DNA from: Begonia masoniana
Taxonomy: Eukaryota > Streptophyta > Magnoliopsida > Cucurbitales > Begoniaceae
Length of the DNA stretch: 64,000 nucleotides
Assembly (NCBI GenBank): GCA_022432975.1
Contig: CM039505.1
Span: 47,102,544 to 47,166,543, forward strand
Direction: 5' to 3'
Positions 48,526-59,016 of this stretch are shown here, one piece after another. Within the stretch, counting starts at the first letter, position 1. The number at the start of each line of letters is the position of its first letter. Position numbers and translations under genes: made by a program. The notes beneath the pieces were generated by a model, which saw only the letters and a program-made list of their open reading frames with translations, ran no database searches and was not told the DNA's origin.

Positions 48526-48975
48526 TCAGTTTTGAGGGTGAAAAGCTGTGCTAAAACTAAGCTGTGTTCCTATAGCCTTGTACAAACTTTTCCAAAACTT
48601 AGAGGTAAATCTAGTGTCTCGGTCTGAGACTATGGTACAAGGAACCCCATGCAATCTAACAATCTCTTGCATGTACAATTCAGCAAGCTGATCCATCGAG
48701 TAAGTTATCTTAATTGGCAGAAAATGAGCAGACTTGGTTAGACGGTCAACTATAACCCAAATTGCATCATGTCCCTTTGCTGTTTTAGGTAATCCTATAA
48801 CGAAATCCATCGTTATTTGTTCCCATTTCCATTCGGGAACTGGTAAGGGTTGCAACGTTCCAGCAGGTCTCTGATGTTCAGCTTTGACTTGCTGGCAGAT
48901 CAGATAGGACTCCATATACTCCGCCACACTTCTTTTCATACCTGGCCACCAATAATGCTGTTTAAGATCCTCTTA
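48526..48975 (-). pseudogene. Gypsy integrase core
   Basis: Holds WWPGMKR and the zinc-binding region (one Cys visible as [11 protein letters not shown]), then the catalytic core with the first two acidic residues: [15 protein letters not shown] and [15 protein letters not shown]. It ends at HPQN-stop because of the frameshift; the third catalytic residue lies past the break. The upstream frame break is near 48965-48975, in AAAATGTAAGAGGATC, where a base appears to be missing. Confidence 0.88.
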
Positions 48976-50325
48976 CATTTTGTACTCCCAGGGTGAACAG
49001 AGAACCTGGAAGAGTGTGCTTCAGAAAGAATTTCATCTCGAAGTTCTTTGATGGCAGGAACAAACCATCTATTTTTAAACTTAAGGATTCTATTAGCAGA
49101 ATAGTTAAAATCTGATTTGTCCGTAGAATCCATGCTTGACTTGTACTTGTTACACTCATCATCATTCGTCTGAGCTTCCTTTATCTTCTCTAGAATGATA
49201 GGCTTTAAGGTTATAGCTGAAAGTATGGCTGATACACTGGATACTGCTTCTAGATTAAACTTTTGGAATTCTGACTCTAAAGCTAATGGCATACAGAAAG
49301 TCATAGCTGGGGTTGATGCTGTTACTCTACTCAAAGCATCTGCCACTACATTTGCCTTGCCGGGATGATATTTTATTTCAAAGTCATAGTCCTTGACAAA
49401 TTCTAACCATCGACGCTGCCTCATATTCAATTCCTTCTGTGTGAAAATATACTTCAAACTTTTATGGTCTGAAAATATCTCACAAGGCTGTCCATACAAG
49501 TAGTGTCTCCAAATCTTAAGTGCAAATACTACAGCAGCTAATTCTAGGTCATGAATAGGGTAATTCTTCTCATGAGTTTTCAACTGTCTAGAAGCGTAAG
49601 CTATTACCTTACCATCCTGCATTAACACACATCCAAGACCAATCTTGGAAGCATCACAGTAAATGCTAAACTTACCATTATTGACAGGAAAGGTTAGAAT
49701 TGGAGCATTGGTCAGTTTCTGCTTCAAGGTCTGAAAGCTATGCTCACATTCATCGGTCCATCTATACATCACATTTTTCCTCGTTAACCTAGTAAGAGGT
49801 GTAGCGATCTTTGAAAATCCTTCAATAAATTTTCTATAATATCCTGCTAACCCAAGAAAACTTCGAATATCTGCAGCATTCCTTGGTTGGGGCCATCTCT
49901 TAACTGCTTGAACCTTAGCTGGATCAACGGATATACCATCTCCAAAGACAACATGTCCTAAAAAGTGAACTTGGTCCAACCAAAATTCACACTTAGAAAA
50001 CTTGGCGTAAAGTTGGTGCTGTTTTAATACTTCCAACACCAAGGTCAGGTGCATAACATGCTCGTCCTTGGAACGGGAATAATTTAAAATGTCATCAATG
50101 AACACTATGACAAATTTATCTAAGTATTCATGGAACACCCTATTCATAAGATCCATGAAGGCTGCTGGTGCATTTGTCAAACCAAACGACATAACCAAAA
50201 ACTCATAATGTCCATACCTTGTGCGAAAGGCAGTCTTTGGGATGTCTTCAGATTTAACCTTCAGCTGGTAATAACCGGATCTAAGGTCAATCTTAGAGAA
50301 AACTCTTGCACCCTTCAGCTGGATA
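48976..50325 (-). pseudogene. Gypsy reverse transcriptase and RNase H
   Basis: From about 50320 leftwards: [53 protein letters not shown], the active site [27 protein letters not shown], then RNase H with [13 protein letters not shown] and DHKSLKYIF, and the start of integrase. Catalytic aspartates (FIDD) are intact. The frame is separated from the upstream frame near 50310-50325 by a frameshift inside the reverse transcriptase, just after KYPLPRIDD. Confidence 0.92.
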
Positions 50326-51599
50326 GTCATCAATCCTCGGCAAAGGGTACTTATTCTTGACAGTTAACTTGTTTAATTCTCTATAATCAATGCACATACG
50401 CATTGATCCATCTTTCTTTTTGACAAAAAAGACAGGTGCACCCCACGGTGAAAAGCTAGGGCGTATGAACCCTTTCTCCAATAAATCCTCTAACTGCCTA
50501 TTCAATTCCTTAAGTTCTGTTGGTGCTAATCTATATGGATTCTTAGATACAAGCTCAGCGCCTGGGTAGACATCCACAACAAATTCAATTTCTCTATCTG
50601 GTGGCAAGCCAGGAAGGTCATCTAGGAACACTTCCGGAAAATCTTGGACAACTAAAACATTCTTGGGGTTTGATTTTTCTACTAGTTGTGTGTCTAAAAT
50701 ATTGGCCAAAAAGCACAAATACTCCCTGCATGAGGAGGGTCTACAATCGATAGAAGTCATCACAGTCATTTCCTTACTCTTCTTTAGAGCTTGGAAGGTA
50801 TGGTTTAAATTACCAGGGGGTTGAAAGCTAACTATTCTAGTTCTACAATCAATTGTGGCGTGGTGTTTAAATAGCCAGTCCATTCCTAGGATTACATCAA
50901 ATCCTATAATATCCATAACAATAAGATCAGCAGGCAAACTTACGATCCCTACTAACACATCACTGTCAAGCATCACTTGGTTAGAGTGCATACGTTCTCC
51001 AGAGGGTAGGGCAACTTTGAACACATGTTCGAAAGAAGTAAACCGTACGTCTAACTTATCAGCAAATGCAGAGGCTATGAAAGAATGTGTTGCACCCGAA
51101 TCTATCAAAGTAAAAGCAGGTATAGAGTTGATTAGTATTGTACCTGACACCACAGCAGGCCGGTCCTCATCACAGGACTCCATCATGGAGAATATTCTTG
51201 GCTTAATCTTGACAGGGCCACCCTTCAAAGCTGGGCAGTCTCTGTTGACATGGCCAACCTTGTTGCAATGGAAACATCGAATGACCCGGGGCTTTGGGCA
51301 ATCCTTGTACAAGTGTCCAACCTCTTCACAGTTGAAGCACTTACCCGATCCAAATCTACACTCCCCCAAGTGATTCTTTGAACATTTCGGGCACTGAGGG
51401 AACTTCTGGGTATCCGGTACCTTCTTTCCAGATCCATGGCTATTTTGGCTTTCACTTGGCCTCTTCACTCCCCTCTGATGGTGTGGCTGGATAAACTTTT
51501 GCGAAACCTCTTTTGGTCCGGCACACTTCCTTTTAGCTTCTTCCACTTCCAGAGCAGTGGACACAACTTCACTAAATGTCAAGCCTTTAATGCCACAGA
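50293..51599 (-). pseudogene. Gypsy gag C-terminus, zinc knuckles, protease and start of reverse transcriptase
   Basis: After the Cassandra-like insertion the gag frame resumes at [20 protein letters not shown]. Two CCHC-type knuckles follow ([14 protein letters not shown] and [14 protein letters not shown]), with a further Cys-rich stretch before them. The retropepsin-like protease has its active site at [14 protein letters not shown]. Reverse transcriptase begins at [18 protein letters not shown] and [20 protein letters not shown], and the frame ends soon after PRIDD. Confidence 0.9.
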
Positions 51600-51604
51600 A
51601 TTTG

Positions 51605-51980
51605 TGTGATGACCTGGATGTGTAAGTATGGTATGATGGCTGCACGAACTGGAACCCAGATGGCGGTACGTCCGCGCGGGCGAACTGGAAGGTGACAGGT
51701 CGTAAAAAGGGGGTCGTCACAATCTCACATCGCTTGGGGAAGTATGTGGAAATGAAACATATGTAAAGAGACCCTCCCAACATAGCAAGACGCGTTTTGG
51801 AGCACGATTGACAACGGATCCCATAAGAACTCCGAAGTTAAAAGTGCTTCGGCGAGAGCAATTCCAGGTTGGGTGACCTTTCGGGAAGTTCTCACCAAAC
51901 AAAGCCGTGAGGGGAGGATATTGTGCTATGGCCCAATCCCTAGAGCGAACAATATCTTGCTGGGAAACGGGGTCGTTACA
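51605..51980 (+). mobile_element. Cassandra-like solo LTR carrying a 5S rRNA-like core
   Basis: 376 bp, starting TGTGATGACCTGGATG and ending GGGGTCGTTACA, flanked by ATTTG (51600-51604 and 51981-51985), a perfect 5-bp target duplication. Deleting it with one target copy restores a continuous gypsy gag frame ([16 protein letters not shown]), which confirms the borders. The core at 51816-51893 resembles 5S rRNA. LTRs with a 5S rRNA domain are the mark of Cassandra, a terminal-repeat retrotransposon in miniature. No internal primer site or second LTR is present. Confidence 0.9.
51816..51893 (+). other. 5S rRNA-like sequence within the Cassandra-like LTR
   Basis: Contains GGATCCCATAAGAACTCCGA, AGTTAAAAGTGCTTCGGCGA and GGTTGGGTGACC + TTTCGGGAAGT, which match plant 5S rRNA at most positions. 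The internal RNA polymerase III promoter parts (A box and C box regions) are recognisable but with several substitutions. It is not a functional 5S rRNA gene: the 5S 5' end is missing or diverged. Confidence 0.88.
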
Positions 51981-52626
51981 ATTTGACTCCTCGGTAAATC
52001 TCCGGCTTCAGTCCATGCACAAACTTGAACACTTTATCCTCGTCCTTATGAGCAAAATGTCCAGCAAACCTGGACAAGGACTCAAATTGCCTACTGTACT
52101 CTGCCACCGACCCTGTCTGCTTCAAATTCAGAAACTCTAACTTCTTCGCGGTTTGGACCGTGCTGTTAAAATACTTCCCATAGAAAATGTCCTTGAATTG
52201 TGACCAAGGCATCGCCAAAACATCTGTGGTGGTCTCTATTGTTTCCCACCAGAGTTGAGCTTCACCAGTCAAATGGAACGTGGCCAACGTGACTTTGTCT
52301 TCTTCTCCAACATTGGCACACCTAAACATACTCTCGATCTTTCTAAGCCATCCTTCAGCAATAACTGAATCAGATGACTGTCCATCAAACTTGGGTGGTC
52401 TCAGTCTTTGGAATCTATCTCCGGAATGTTCACTGCTAGAACCCGAGTTGGCACTTCCTTGTGTCTCCCGGCTCAACAGCACTCCTAATTGATCAGACTG
52501 TTGACGCACTATATCAGTCTGCTGACGCATCAATTCTGTTAGCTGCCTAATTACACTAGAGTCCTCCTCCCGCCTCGGACTTGGTATCTCTCTTGGTAAT
52601 CTTGGTCTTCCTGGTCGTCTAGACAT
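51976..52626 (-). pseudogene. Gypsy gag, N-terminal part
   Basis: Starts MSRRPGRPRLPREIPSPRR at 52626. A coiled-coil-like Gln-rich segment (LTELMRQQTDIVRQQSDQL) spans residues 28-50. The retrotransposon gag domain follows: RLRPPKFDGQSSD, AEGWLRKIESMFRC, KVTLATFHLTGEAQLWWETI, WSQFKDIFYGKYF, KKLEFLNLKQTGSVAEY. It is cut at GLKPEIYRGVK by the Cassandra-like insertion; the last few codons of the open frame belong to the insertion. Confidence 0.93.
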
Positions 52627-52766
52627 TTGCTATATTCCTGTTCATGGTTAAGTACACCCTTAAACTTCTAATAGCTAAGATTAAGATAAACACTTACCGT
52701 TGTTGGAGTACTTCCATGCAACGATTGGCACTGTTGAGTAATCTTTTGAACAGTTTAACTGAATGT

Positions 52767-52777
52767 CTCTGATACCA
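52767..52777 (-). other. Primer binding site of the gypsy element
   Basis: TGGTATCAGAG on the minus strand, three bases inside the 5' LTR end; tRNA-Met type. Confidence 0.9.
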
Positions 52778-52780
52778 TAC

Positions 52781-54920
52781 TGTAACGCCCGAGTTATCTG
52801 AACCCGACTCGTTACACAAAGCTCGAACCTAACTAAGAAACTTTGAACTAAATTTAAAATTTCACTTGAAAGTCTGGGTCTGATATTTTTTTAACAAAAA
52901 AAACTTCAAAACATTTAAAACTTGCAGCGGAAATCATTTGGACGACAATAGAGTTAAACAAAACTTTGAACATTGATTGAAATGTAAGAAATAATCGGCT
53001 AAAGAGAAATGGAGGTTTAAATCGTGAAATACTTGGGAAGTCGCAGAAGTCAAACGCATCTGCCGATGGATAAAGTCAACGGAAGGAGCAGAAACAACAA
53101 ATAAAAGGCTTCTACCGATGACGTCAGCCGGATAAATCAATTATCCAACATCAACCGATCGCAAAACGACAAGTTTTACGACTCGTATCTACCGACGGCA
53201 AAACGACAAAAATCTCTCGTTCCCTTCTTCCGATAGATTAAATTGCATATACCGGTCACTAAACGACAAAGCTTAACACTCACTTATACCGGTAGTGCAA
53301 AATCTATATCTTCCGATAGAATTAAACCTACATCATCCGATGGCTTTTCTGAAGACATCTTCCCATAGAATTAAACCTACATCATCCGATGGCTTTTCTG
53401 AAGACATCTTCCGATAGACAACATAACTATAACTCGACATCTACCGATAGACTTTATCTGCCGATAGTGAACAAAACAACACACCAACAACTCCTTGCCA
53501 TACAATACAACTCTAACCACAGAAAAGGGTTTATTCACTTTACTGAAACCATTCAAAAGAAAACAATTCAAATCCTTGTATTACTCGAATCTAGTAAAAA
53601 CAATACTAAATCAGCAAGGTGGCACTATCAGTAAGTTTCAACATGTGTTCAAAATATTGAAAACTACTAATGTCATGAGAACTCAAGGTACTTTTGAAAA
53701 CATCAAGCAACTTCCATCATCAGAGAGTTTAACATACTCGAATTGAACTCATTGTCCACTGAACCTTCACAACCACTGACACCAGTTAAACCGCCTCATC
53801 AGTTTACCAGGCCGAAACATAGGTGTACTCCTCCAACCACATCTATTCATCAGTACACTCAAGGGAATCACCTGCAGTATCCTCAACACCTACATCACAA
53901 AACTCATCTATTAGCCTAATGCTAAGTAAGCAAAGCAGTAATGAAATGAAATGCTGAAAAATAAATGCCTAAACATGCGATTTCTACTTTCTCATCTCAG
54001 TTGCATTCACATTCATTCATAAGCTGATCTGATCCCTCGATTCCCTTGGGAAGTGGATCAATTTTCCCAATGTTATACATCCTCTACTTGATTAAAAGGC
54101 CGATGAATTCCCTTAATAGCTGATCTGATCCCTTGGTTCCCTTGGAAGTGGGATCAATTCTCCCAATGTCATAAATCCTTACTTGAGTTAAGGGGTGGAT
54201 TAGTTCCCTTAATAGTTTATCTGTCACATTCAGTTCATACCTTACCGTTCTTACATGAAAATTTATTTTCGTAATCTTTTAAAAACATTATGCATGACAT
54301 ACAAAATCATTCACAAGATACATGACCCTACTGTTTTGTGATGTAGGCCCGAAGGCACATGCATACTTTACTTACCTGGCTCTCCTGAAAATGCTCGGTT
54401 ACAACTACTTTGGAAGCCCTGTTCACCTAATGTCATAAGCAGAATACCGATTAGATCACCAATAATCTTACCCTATATATCATTCAAAAACCTATGGAGC
54501 TAGTTTGGAAGCTCTGGTCATCGTACATTCTGGCTCAACACTAAACCTGAACTCAACTCACTCACAGCATTATCAAAATACACACATTGCCCTCTTCCTG
54601 CTACCTAGCCACTAAAATCTCAAGAAAACGAAGGGAAACTTACCTAGTTTGAAGGAGAATCGGGCGAGGAAAATCGCCTAGAGAGCTCGGCTGCTTGAGC
54701 TGAAAACCCGAAGAGAAAAGTGTGAAATGGAGGCTGCTACAGTGCATTAACCCAATCCCTCACTCCTTAAATACGTTATCTACTTTTAAATTTCCAATTT
54801 ACATAAATGCCCTTGCTTAGTCACTCATTAACCTAATCAATAATTCTCTCAATTTTTCTATGAAATTGCACATCATAAATTGATGAGTTAAATTCGGTTT
54901 AATTGAAACCGGGTGCTACA
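52781..54920 (-). repeat. 5' LTR of the gypsy element
   Basis: 2140 bp, plus-strand ends TGTAACGCCCGAG and CGGGTGCTACA. Nearly identical to the other LTR apart from the number of 46-bp units and scattered changes. Contains a TGACGTCA palindrome at 53119-53126. Short frames at 53377-53746 mirror those at 46186-46555 because the LTRs are copies; they are not genes. Confidence 0.95.
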
Positions 54921-55532
54921 AAAAACCATGAGCAATTGTGCAATGAAAAATACTAAGCATTCATAGATCAAGTTAAAAATATGTAAAGAATACTCTCTTG
55001 CCTAACCAAGATTAAAAAATTTAGCCTAGAAGCATAATGAAATTAAGAACAAAAATATTCATAGCAACAGTAACAGTAACAGAGAAGAAGAAGAAGAAAG
55101 TTGAAGAAAAATGTCTTCGATTCCTCGCTGCAGATCCAGATCTCCCCTTCTCTCTCTAATTTTTCTCCCTTTTATTTGTTATTCTTTTTTCCTTAAATTC
55201 AGCAGCAAGATTCGCCTCTCTCCAGTCTGTTCCCTTGATCGACGGTTTATCATTATGGTAAAATCTTCTTGATTTGTTCTTTATTGTCGTCCACTCTTCT
55301 AAATCGTCCATTCTCATTTGTCGTCTAGTAATCCATTCTGCCAGCAATCTACGCTTGTTCGTGAGTTTTTGTCTTTAATGCTTCTTGTCTTTTAGTGCTT
55401 TTTGCCACTTCTCCATGTTGTACCAGTTGTCCACGCTTTCCATCGTCCACGCTTTCTGTTTTTCGTCCATTTTCTCTGTTGTCTACACTTTCTATCGTCC
55501 ACGCTTTCTGTTTTTCGTCTATTTTCTCTGTC

Positions 55533-55640
55533 TTCCACAGTTGACCGTGCTTTTCTCTGTCGTCGACAGTTGACCGTGTTTTTCTCTGTCGTCCACAGTT
55601 GACCGTGCTTTTCTCTGTCGTCCACGCTGCTCAGTCGTCC
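55533..55640. repeat. About 31-bp tandem array in the TG...CA element
   Basis: The unit TTTTCTCTGTCGTCCACAG plus TTGACCGTGC repeats about three times, and a related CGTCCACGCTTTCTGTTTTT unit repeats at 55430-55530. These lie in the right arm of the TG...CA element and explain the short open frames on both strands there. Confidence 0.75.
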
Positions 55641-57331
55641 ACGCTTTCTATTCCTTTATTTTTGAAAACAGTCTGACCACATCAATCTCTGTGATCTGCT
55701 TTCTCTTCTTCATAATTCATCAACATTTGAATTGATCTTCCCACTATTAATTTCTCATTCGAATTAAAAAATATATAAACTTCGATTTAATGTGCTTTTA
55801 ATATATAATATGCAATGAATATATTAAATTAAATCACGGCGTTGCTTTTGTAGCATTATGCAGCAATTGTAATAAATTCTCCCAATTTCTTCTACAATTC
55901 ACTCAAATCATACAAATTAAATTACATAAAAATAGTATAAAATAACTCTAAATTTATAGTTATCAGGTATCCCGAGCTGTAGATCCAAATTAGATGGAAT
56001 AAACGACAAAATTTTCATGAAATTTATGTGCAGTCGACCAAGACTTTGTAAGATTCGATCAAGGCTATGCAATGGTCGTTCATACGATCAGTTGACCAGG
56101 ACTGCATTGGTTGACCAAACCTTGCAGGGGTCGATCTGTCTTTTGGTGCGGTCGATTGGTCTAGTTGGGAAGGTCGACCTGACTTGGAGCCCAGGTGGAC
56201 TTTACCAGCAACTCTAATCAACTGGCCAGCCACTCCGGTTGACCAAATGTGTTCCATCAGTGGTTGATCTAGCAAGAACAATGATACATTTCAAGCGACA
56301 AAATCACAAGAAGAACTCATCTATTTTGTCGATTTTTACCTCCAATCTACACACAACTCTACATAAATTATAGACCTACTGAATTGATACAAAAACAATA
56401 AAATATTTTGAGTTTTCAAGCTCAAATCCAAATCTAACGAAGCTACAAATGTCAACGGAAAACTAACGAAGATTCGAACTTACATTTGAAGAATTTTAAG
56501 GAAGGATAATTTATTTAATATATAAAATAAAATATAAATATTATATTATATACATTGAATAATCTTTAAATCCTAATCGGCTGCAAATTCCTCCAAAAAA
56601 ATAATCCAGAAAAATTAAATTTATCCAAAACTATTTGGGATTTTAACAATGCGGTGACCTCTAAAATCTACCGGATTGACCATTTGATCGAAAAATCACA
56701 CGTGCCCGAATGTTAACGATTTGCAATAATTCGAGTGAATACAAAATAATTTGATCTCGAATGATATGAAAAATCTCTAGAATTACTAATATAAAATTTG
56801 TAGATATTACAATCCGCTTTGGGTCAGAATGCGTGGTTCTCTTCTTCATTGATAAAAAAAGCGTATAATGAGTTGTGAGGAGAACTCTATTTATTAATCA
56901 TTTATCTCTATTTCTACCAAACAATGTGAGATCGCTTCATCACAATGAGCTAAAAGCTCACAATTATTTGATTTTGAATCGTCTTTACCTTCATATAGCG
57001 AATAACAATTCAAACACGAACTCTATCATAAAACAGGTAAACTAATGAGTTGATGTAGCTTTTAATTAAAAAATTAGAACAAACTAAATAAAAAATGAAG
57101 AAAGAAAAGAGCATAATCTCAAACTGGATGTGGAGAGTCTTGCAGGTGGAAGCAATGAGTTTCCCATTACACAAAATATTTTAAGACTCCCAACTAAACA
57201 ACCAAATTTTACGTCCTAAGTGGCTGTGTCCACTAAACATTTTCCACAACAAAACCTACCCAAAATAAGACACCCATTATAAAATTGCATTTCGTGAGAT
57301 GGAACCCACTTCCCTTTTTCTTCCAAAATTC

Positions 57332-57340
57332 TATAAAATA
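57332..57340 (+). promoter_or_regulatory. TATA box of DUF599 copy 2
   Basis: TATAAAATA ends 31 bases before the ATG at 57372, in the same place as in copy 1. Confidence 0.5.
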
Positions 57341-57371
57341 GGAGCACCTCAAGAGTCATTCATTTCAAACT

Positions 57372-58437
57372 ATGGGCGACGTTTATTTAGACACCATTTT
57401 TGTCCCCTTGAGCTTCTTCCTCGCAGTGGGTTACCATGCTTATCTGTGGCATTTCATCAAGAACAAACCTTCGCAAACCACCATTGGAATCAACTCTAGA
57501 AGCAGAAAAGCTTGGTTTCAGAACGTAACCCAGGTAATTCAACTACATGTTGTGTTCATCTGCGTGAGGAAATTTACTTTGGTGAGCTGAACATATTGAA
57601 CAGCAACTATAACAAAGTAGACAAGGTCCTCTTGCAGAATAAGCCATTACAAAACTATACATTTTCTTTCTTTTTCTTTTACCATGGTTAGGAAGTTATC
57701 CGTCGAGTCTGCCCCGCGTAGCAAAATATTATCTAGTTTGAGTCAAATTCTGCTCGATTTTGTTTTCAAAATTATTCTAATATGCGTTGTCTTAGGTTTA
57801 GAAAAAAATTCTACTTATAAATTATTTATCTTTACCTCCCATAATCGATGTGTAATCGTGCAATTGCATAAATACAACTCCTAAAAAATTTACAGTACTG
57901 CTAAACCAGACTTTTATAGTATACATGTTCAGCAATGAGATGAAACGGGTTGCTTTTTTGCAGGGGGGTTCTGAAGGAAAGCAAGTTCTAGCGGTCCAAA
58001 GCTTGAGAAATACTAAGATGGTCACCATTTTGACAGCCACAACCGCAGCAGTCTTAAGCTTATCATTAGCAGCGCTCACTAACAATGCCTTCAAGGCAAG
58101 GCATCTCTTTCAGGCTGAGTTTTTCGGCTTACAGGAAGGCTCGATCTACGTTCTAAAGTATGCGTCTGCGTTTCTTCTGCTGCTGCTAAGCTTCTTGTTC
58201 AGCTCTCTAGGGCTCGGCTTCCTGATTGATTCTGGTTTATTATTAAGCCTCGATGGCGGAGGATCATATCGTGAATACGCAGAAACGTTTGTAGAACGAG
58301 GATATCTGTTGGTTTTCATGGGCAGCAGGTTTCTTTGGATGAGTTTTCCTGTGCTGCTATGGATGGTTGGTCCTGTTCTGCTATGGCTATCCACAACAGC
58401 CATGATTTGGGTGCTTTACGTTATGGATTTCTCTTAA
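57372..58437 (+). CDS. DUF599-family membrane protein, copy 2
   Basis: Exon 1 is 57372-57533 (54 codons); the intron 57534-57963 has donor GTAATT and acceptor GCAG; exon 2 is 57964-58437, phase 0, so the spliced frame is 636 nt, 211 residues. The N-terminal hydrophobic segment is at residues 9-28, then the polar block with GINSRSRKAWF; LAVQSLRNTKM (about 63-73) leads into a second segment (73-93), a third at about 117-142 (LKYASAFLLLLLSFLF), and a C-terminal pair from about 178. This matches the four-segment layout of plant DUF599 proteins, whose biochemical role I do not know. The reading frame is intact, unlike copy 1. The copia element begins 153 bases past the stop codon and may have replaced the native 3' end signals. 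Confidence 0.88.
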
Positions 58438-58589
58438 AAGATTGGCATGGAATGTGGACCAAAGTCTTGATTTTTCGTGTTATATTTGATGTAAGACACT
58501 AAGACCTATAAACAAAGAATCTGGATCTTCCTAATTTTATGTGGAGTATGAGCTCCATAGAACTTTAGCTGTTTCCCTTATGAAAAATG

Positions 58590-58808
58590 TGAAGAAACTT
58601 GCAGAGAATAGAGAAGAATTCTATTACACAAACTAAAATGCCGTATCTTTTACATCTATGCAGCGTGAATTATAAAGACGAAAAAGTAAACCTCTCCCGA
58701 CAATGTTTTAATATGGAGTAGGTGTAAAATAAAGAGGGAAAACGTATTGGTTGAGCTCAGCTCCATGAATGAGCCGGACCCAACTCCATGAATGAGCCGG
58801 ACCCAACA
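58590..58808 (-). repeat. Inverted LTR copy at the left edge of the copia element
   Basis: Reverse complement of a complete 219-bp LTR: on the minus strand it runs from TGTTGGGTCCGGCTC to GCAAGTTTCTTCA. The next 35 bases (58809-58843) are the reverse complement of the polypurine tract and 3' internal end of the same element (compare 63797-63835). Confidence 0.93.
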
Positions 58809-58843
58809 AAACTCCCCCTCCGGCTCATGTGGTGGGCTCTAAC

Positions 58844-59002
58844 AATACGTTGTCCCTCTTTATTTTACACCTACTCCATATTAAAACATTGTCGGGAGAG
58901 GTTTACTTTTTCGTCTTTATAATTCACGCTGCATAGATGTAAAAGATACGGCATTTTAGTTTGTGTAATAGAATTCTTCTCTATTCTCTGCAAGTTTCTT
59001 CA
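58844..59002 (+). repeat. 5' LTR of the copia element, missing its first 60 bases
   Basis: Starts at AATACGTTGTCCC, position 61 of the 219-bp LTR, and ends CAAGTTTCTTCA. The join to the inverted piece is at CTCTAACAATACG. It pairs with 58590-58748 as a 159-bp inverted repeat with a 95-base loop. Confidence 0.93.
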
Positions 59003-59004
59003 AC

Positions 59005-59016
59005 TGGTATCAAAGC
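59005..59016 (+). other. Primer binding site of the copia element
   Basis: TGGTATCAAAGC, two bases after the LTR end; the tRNA-Met type with one variant base. Confidence 0.85.

Larger units (their letters stand above)
45541..54920 (-). mobile_element. Ty3/gypsy retrotransposon, full length, broken pol
   Basis: Two LTRs (45541-47730 and 52781-54920) bound gag-pol on the minus strand, with primer site, polypurine tract and AAAAA on both flanks (45536-45540 and 54921-54925). Order of domains is gag, protease, reverse transcriptase, RNase H, integrase, as in gypsy. The C-terminal tail of integrase resembles a chromodomain, so it is probably a chromovirus. LTRs differ by one 46-bp repeat unit and few substitutions, so insertion is recent. 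Three single-base frameshifts in pol and a Cassandra-like insertion in gag make it non-autonomous as written. Confidence 0.95.
44958..55965. mobile_element. TG...CA element with target duplication, host of the gypsy insertion
   Basis: Starts TGTTAGTGATTTTACAC and ends TTTATAGTTATCA, flanked by GGTAT on both sides (44953-44957 and 55966-55970). Copy 1 of the segmental duplication has the empty site, GGTGGGTATCCCGAGC, at about 11729. Without the nested gypsy element and its target copy the insertion is 1.62 kb and has no coding sequence, so it is a solo LTR or a non-autonomous LTR element. Its left part holds the motif CGCAAGTGCACG; its right part holds a 31-bp array. Confidence 0.88.
55966..58589. 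repeat. Segmental duplication, copy 2, third piece
   Basis: Matches copy 1 from about 11729 to 14300, including the GTCGAC-rich block and the whole DUF599 gene with its TATA box, intron and 3' flank. It ends at GAAAAATG where the copia element inserted; copy 1 there continues GGCCTCATTTTAGG. Confidence 0.92.

Noticed and set aside
50855..51373. 172-codon plus-strand frame
   Set aside because: Antisense shadow of the gypsy gag-protease region.
51816..51893. A genuine 5S rRNA gene
   Set aside because: Only about two thirds of 5S is recognisable, with several changes, and it lies inside a Cassandra-like LTR with target duplication.
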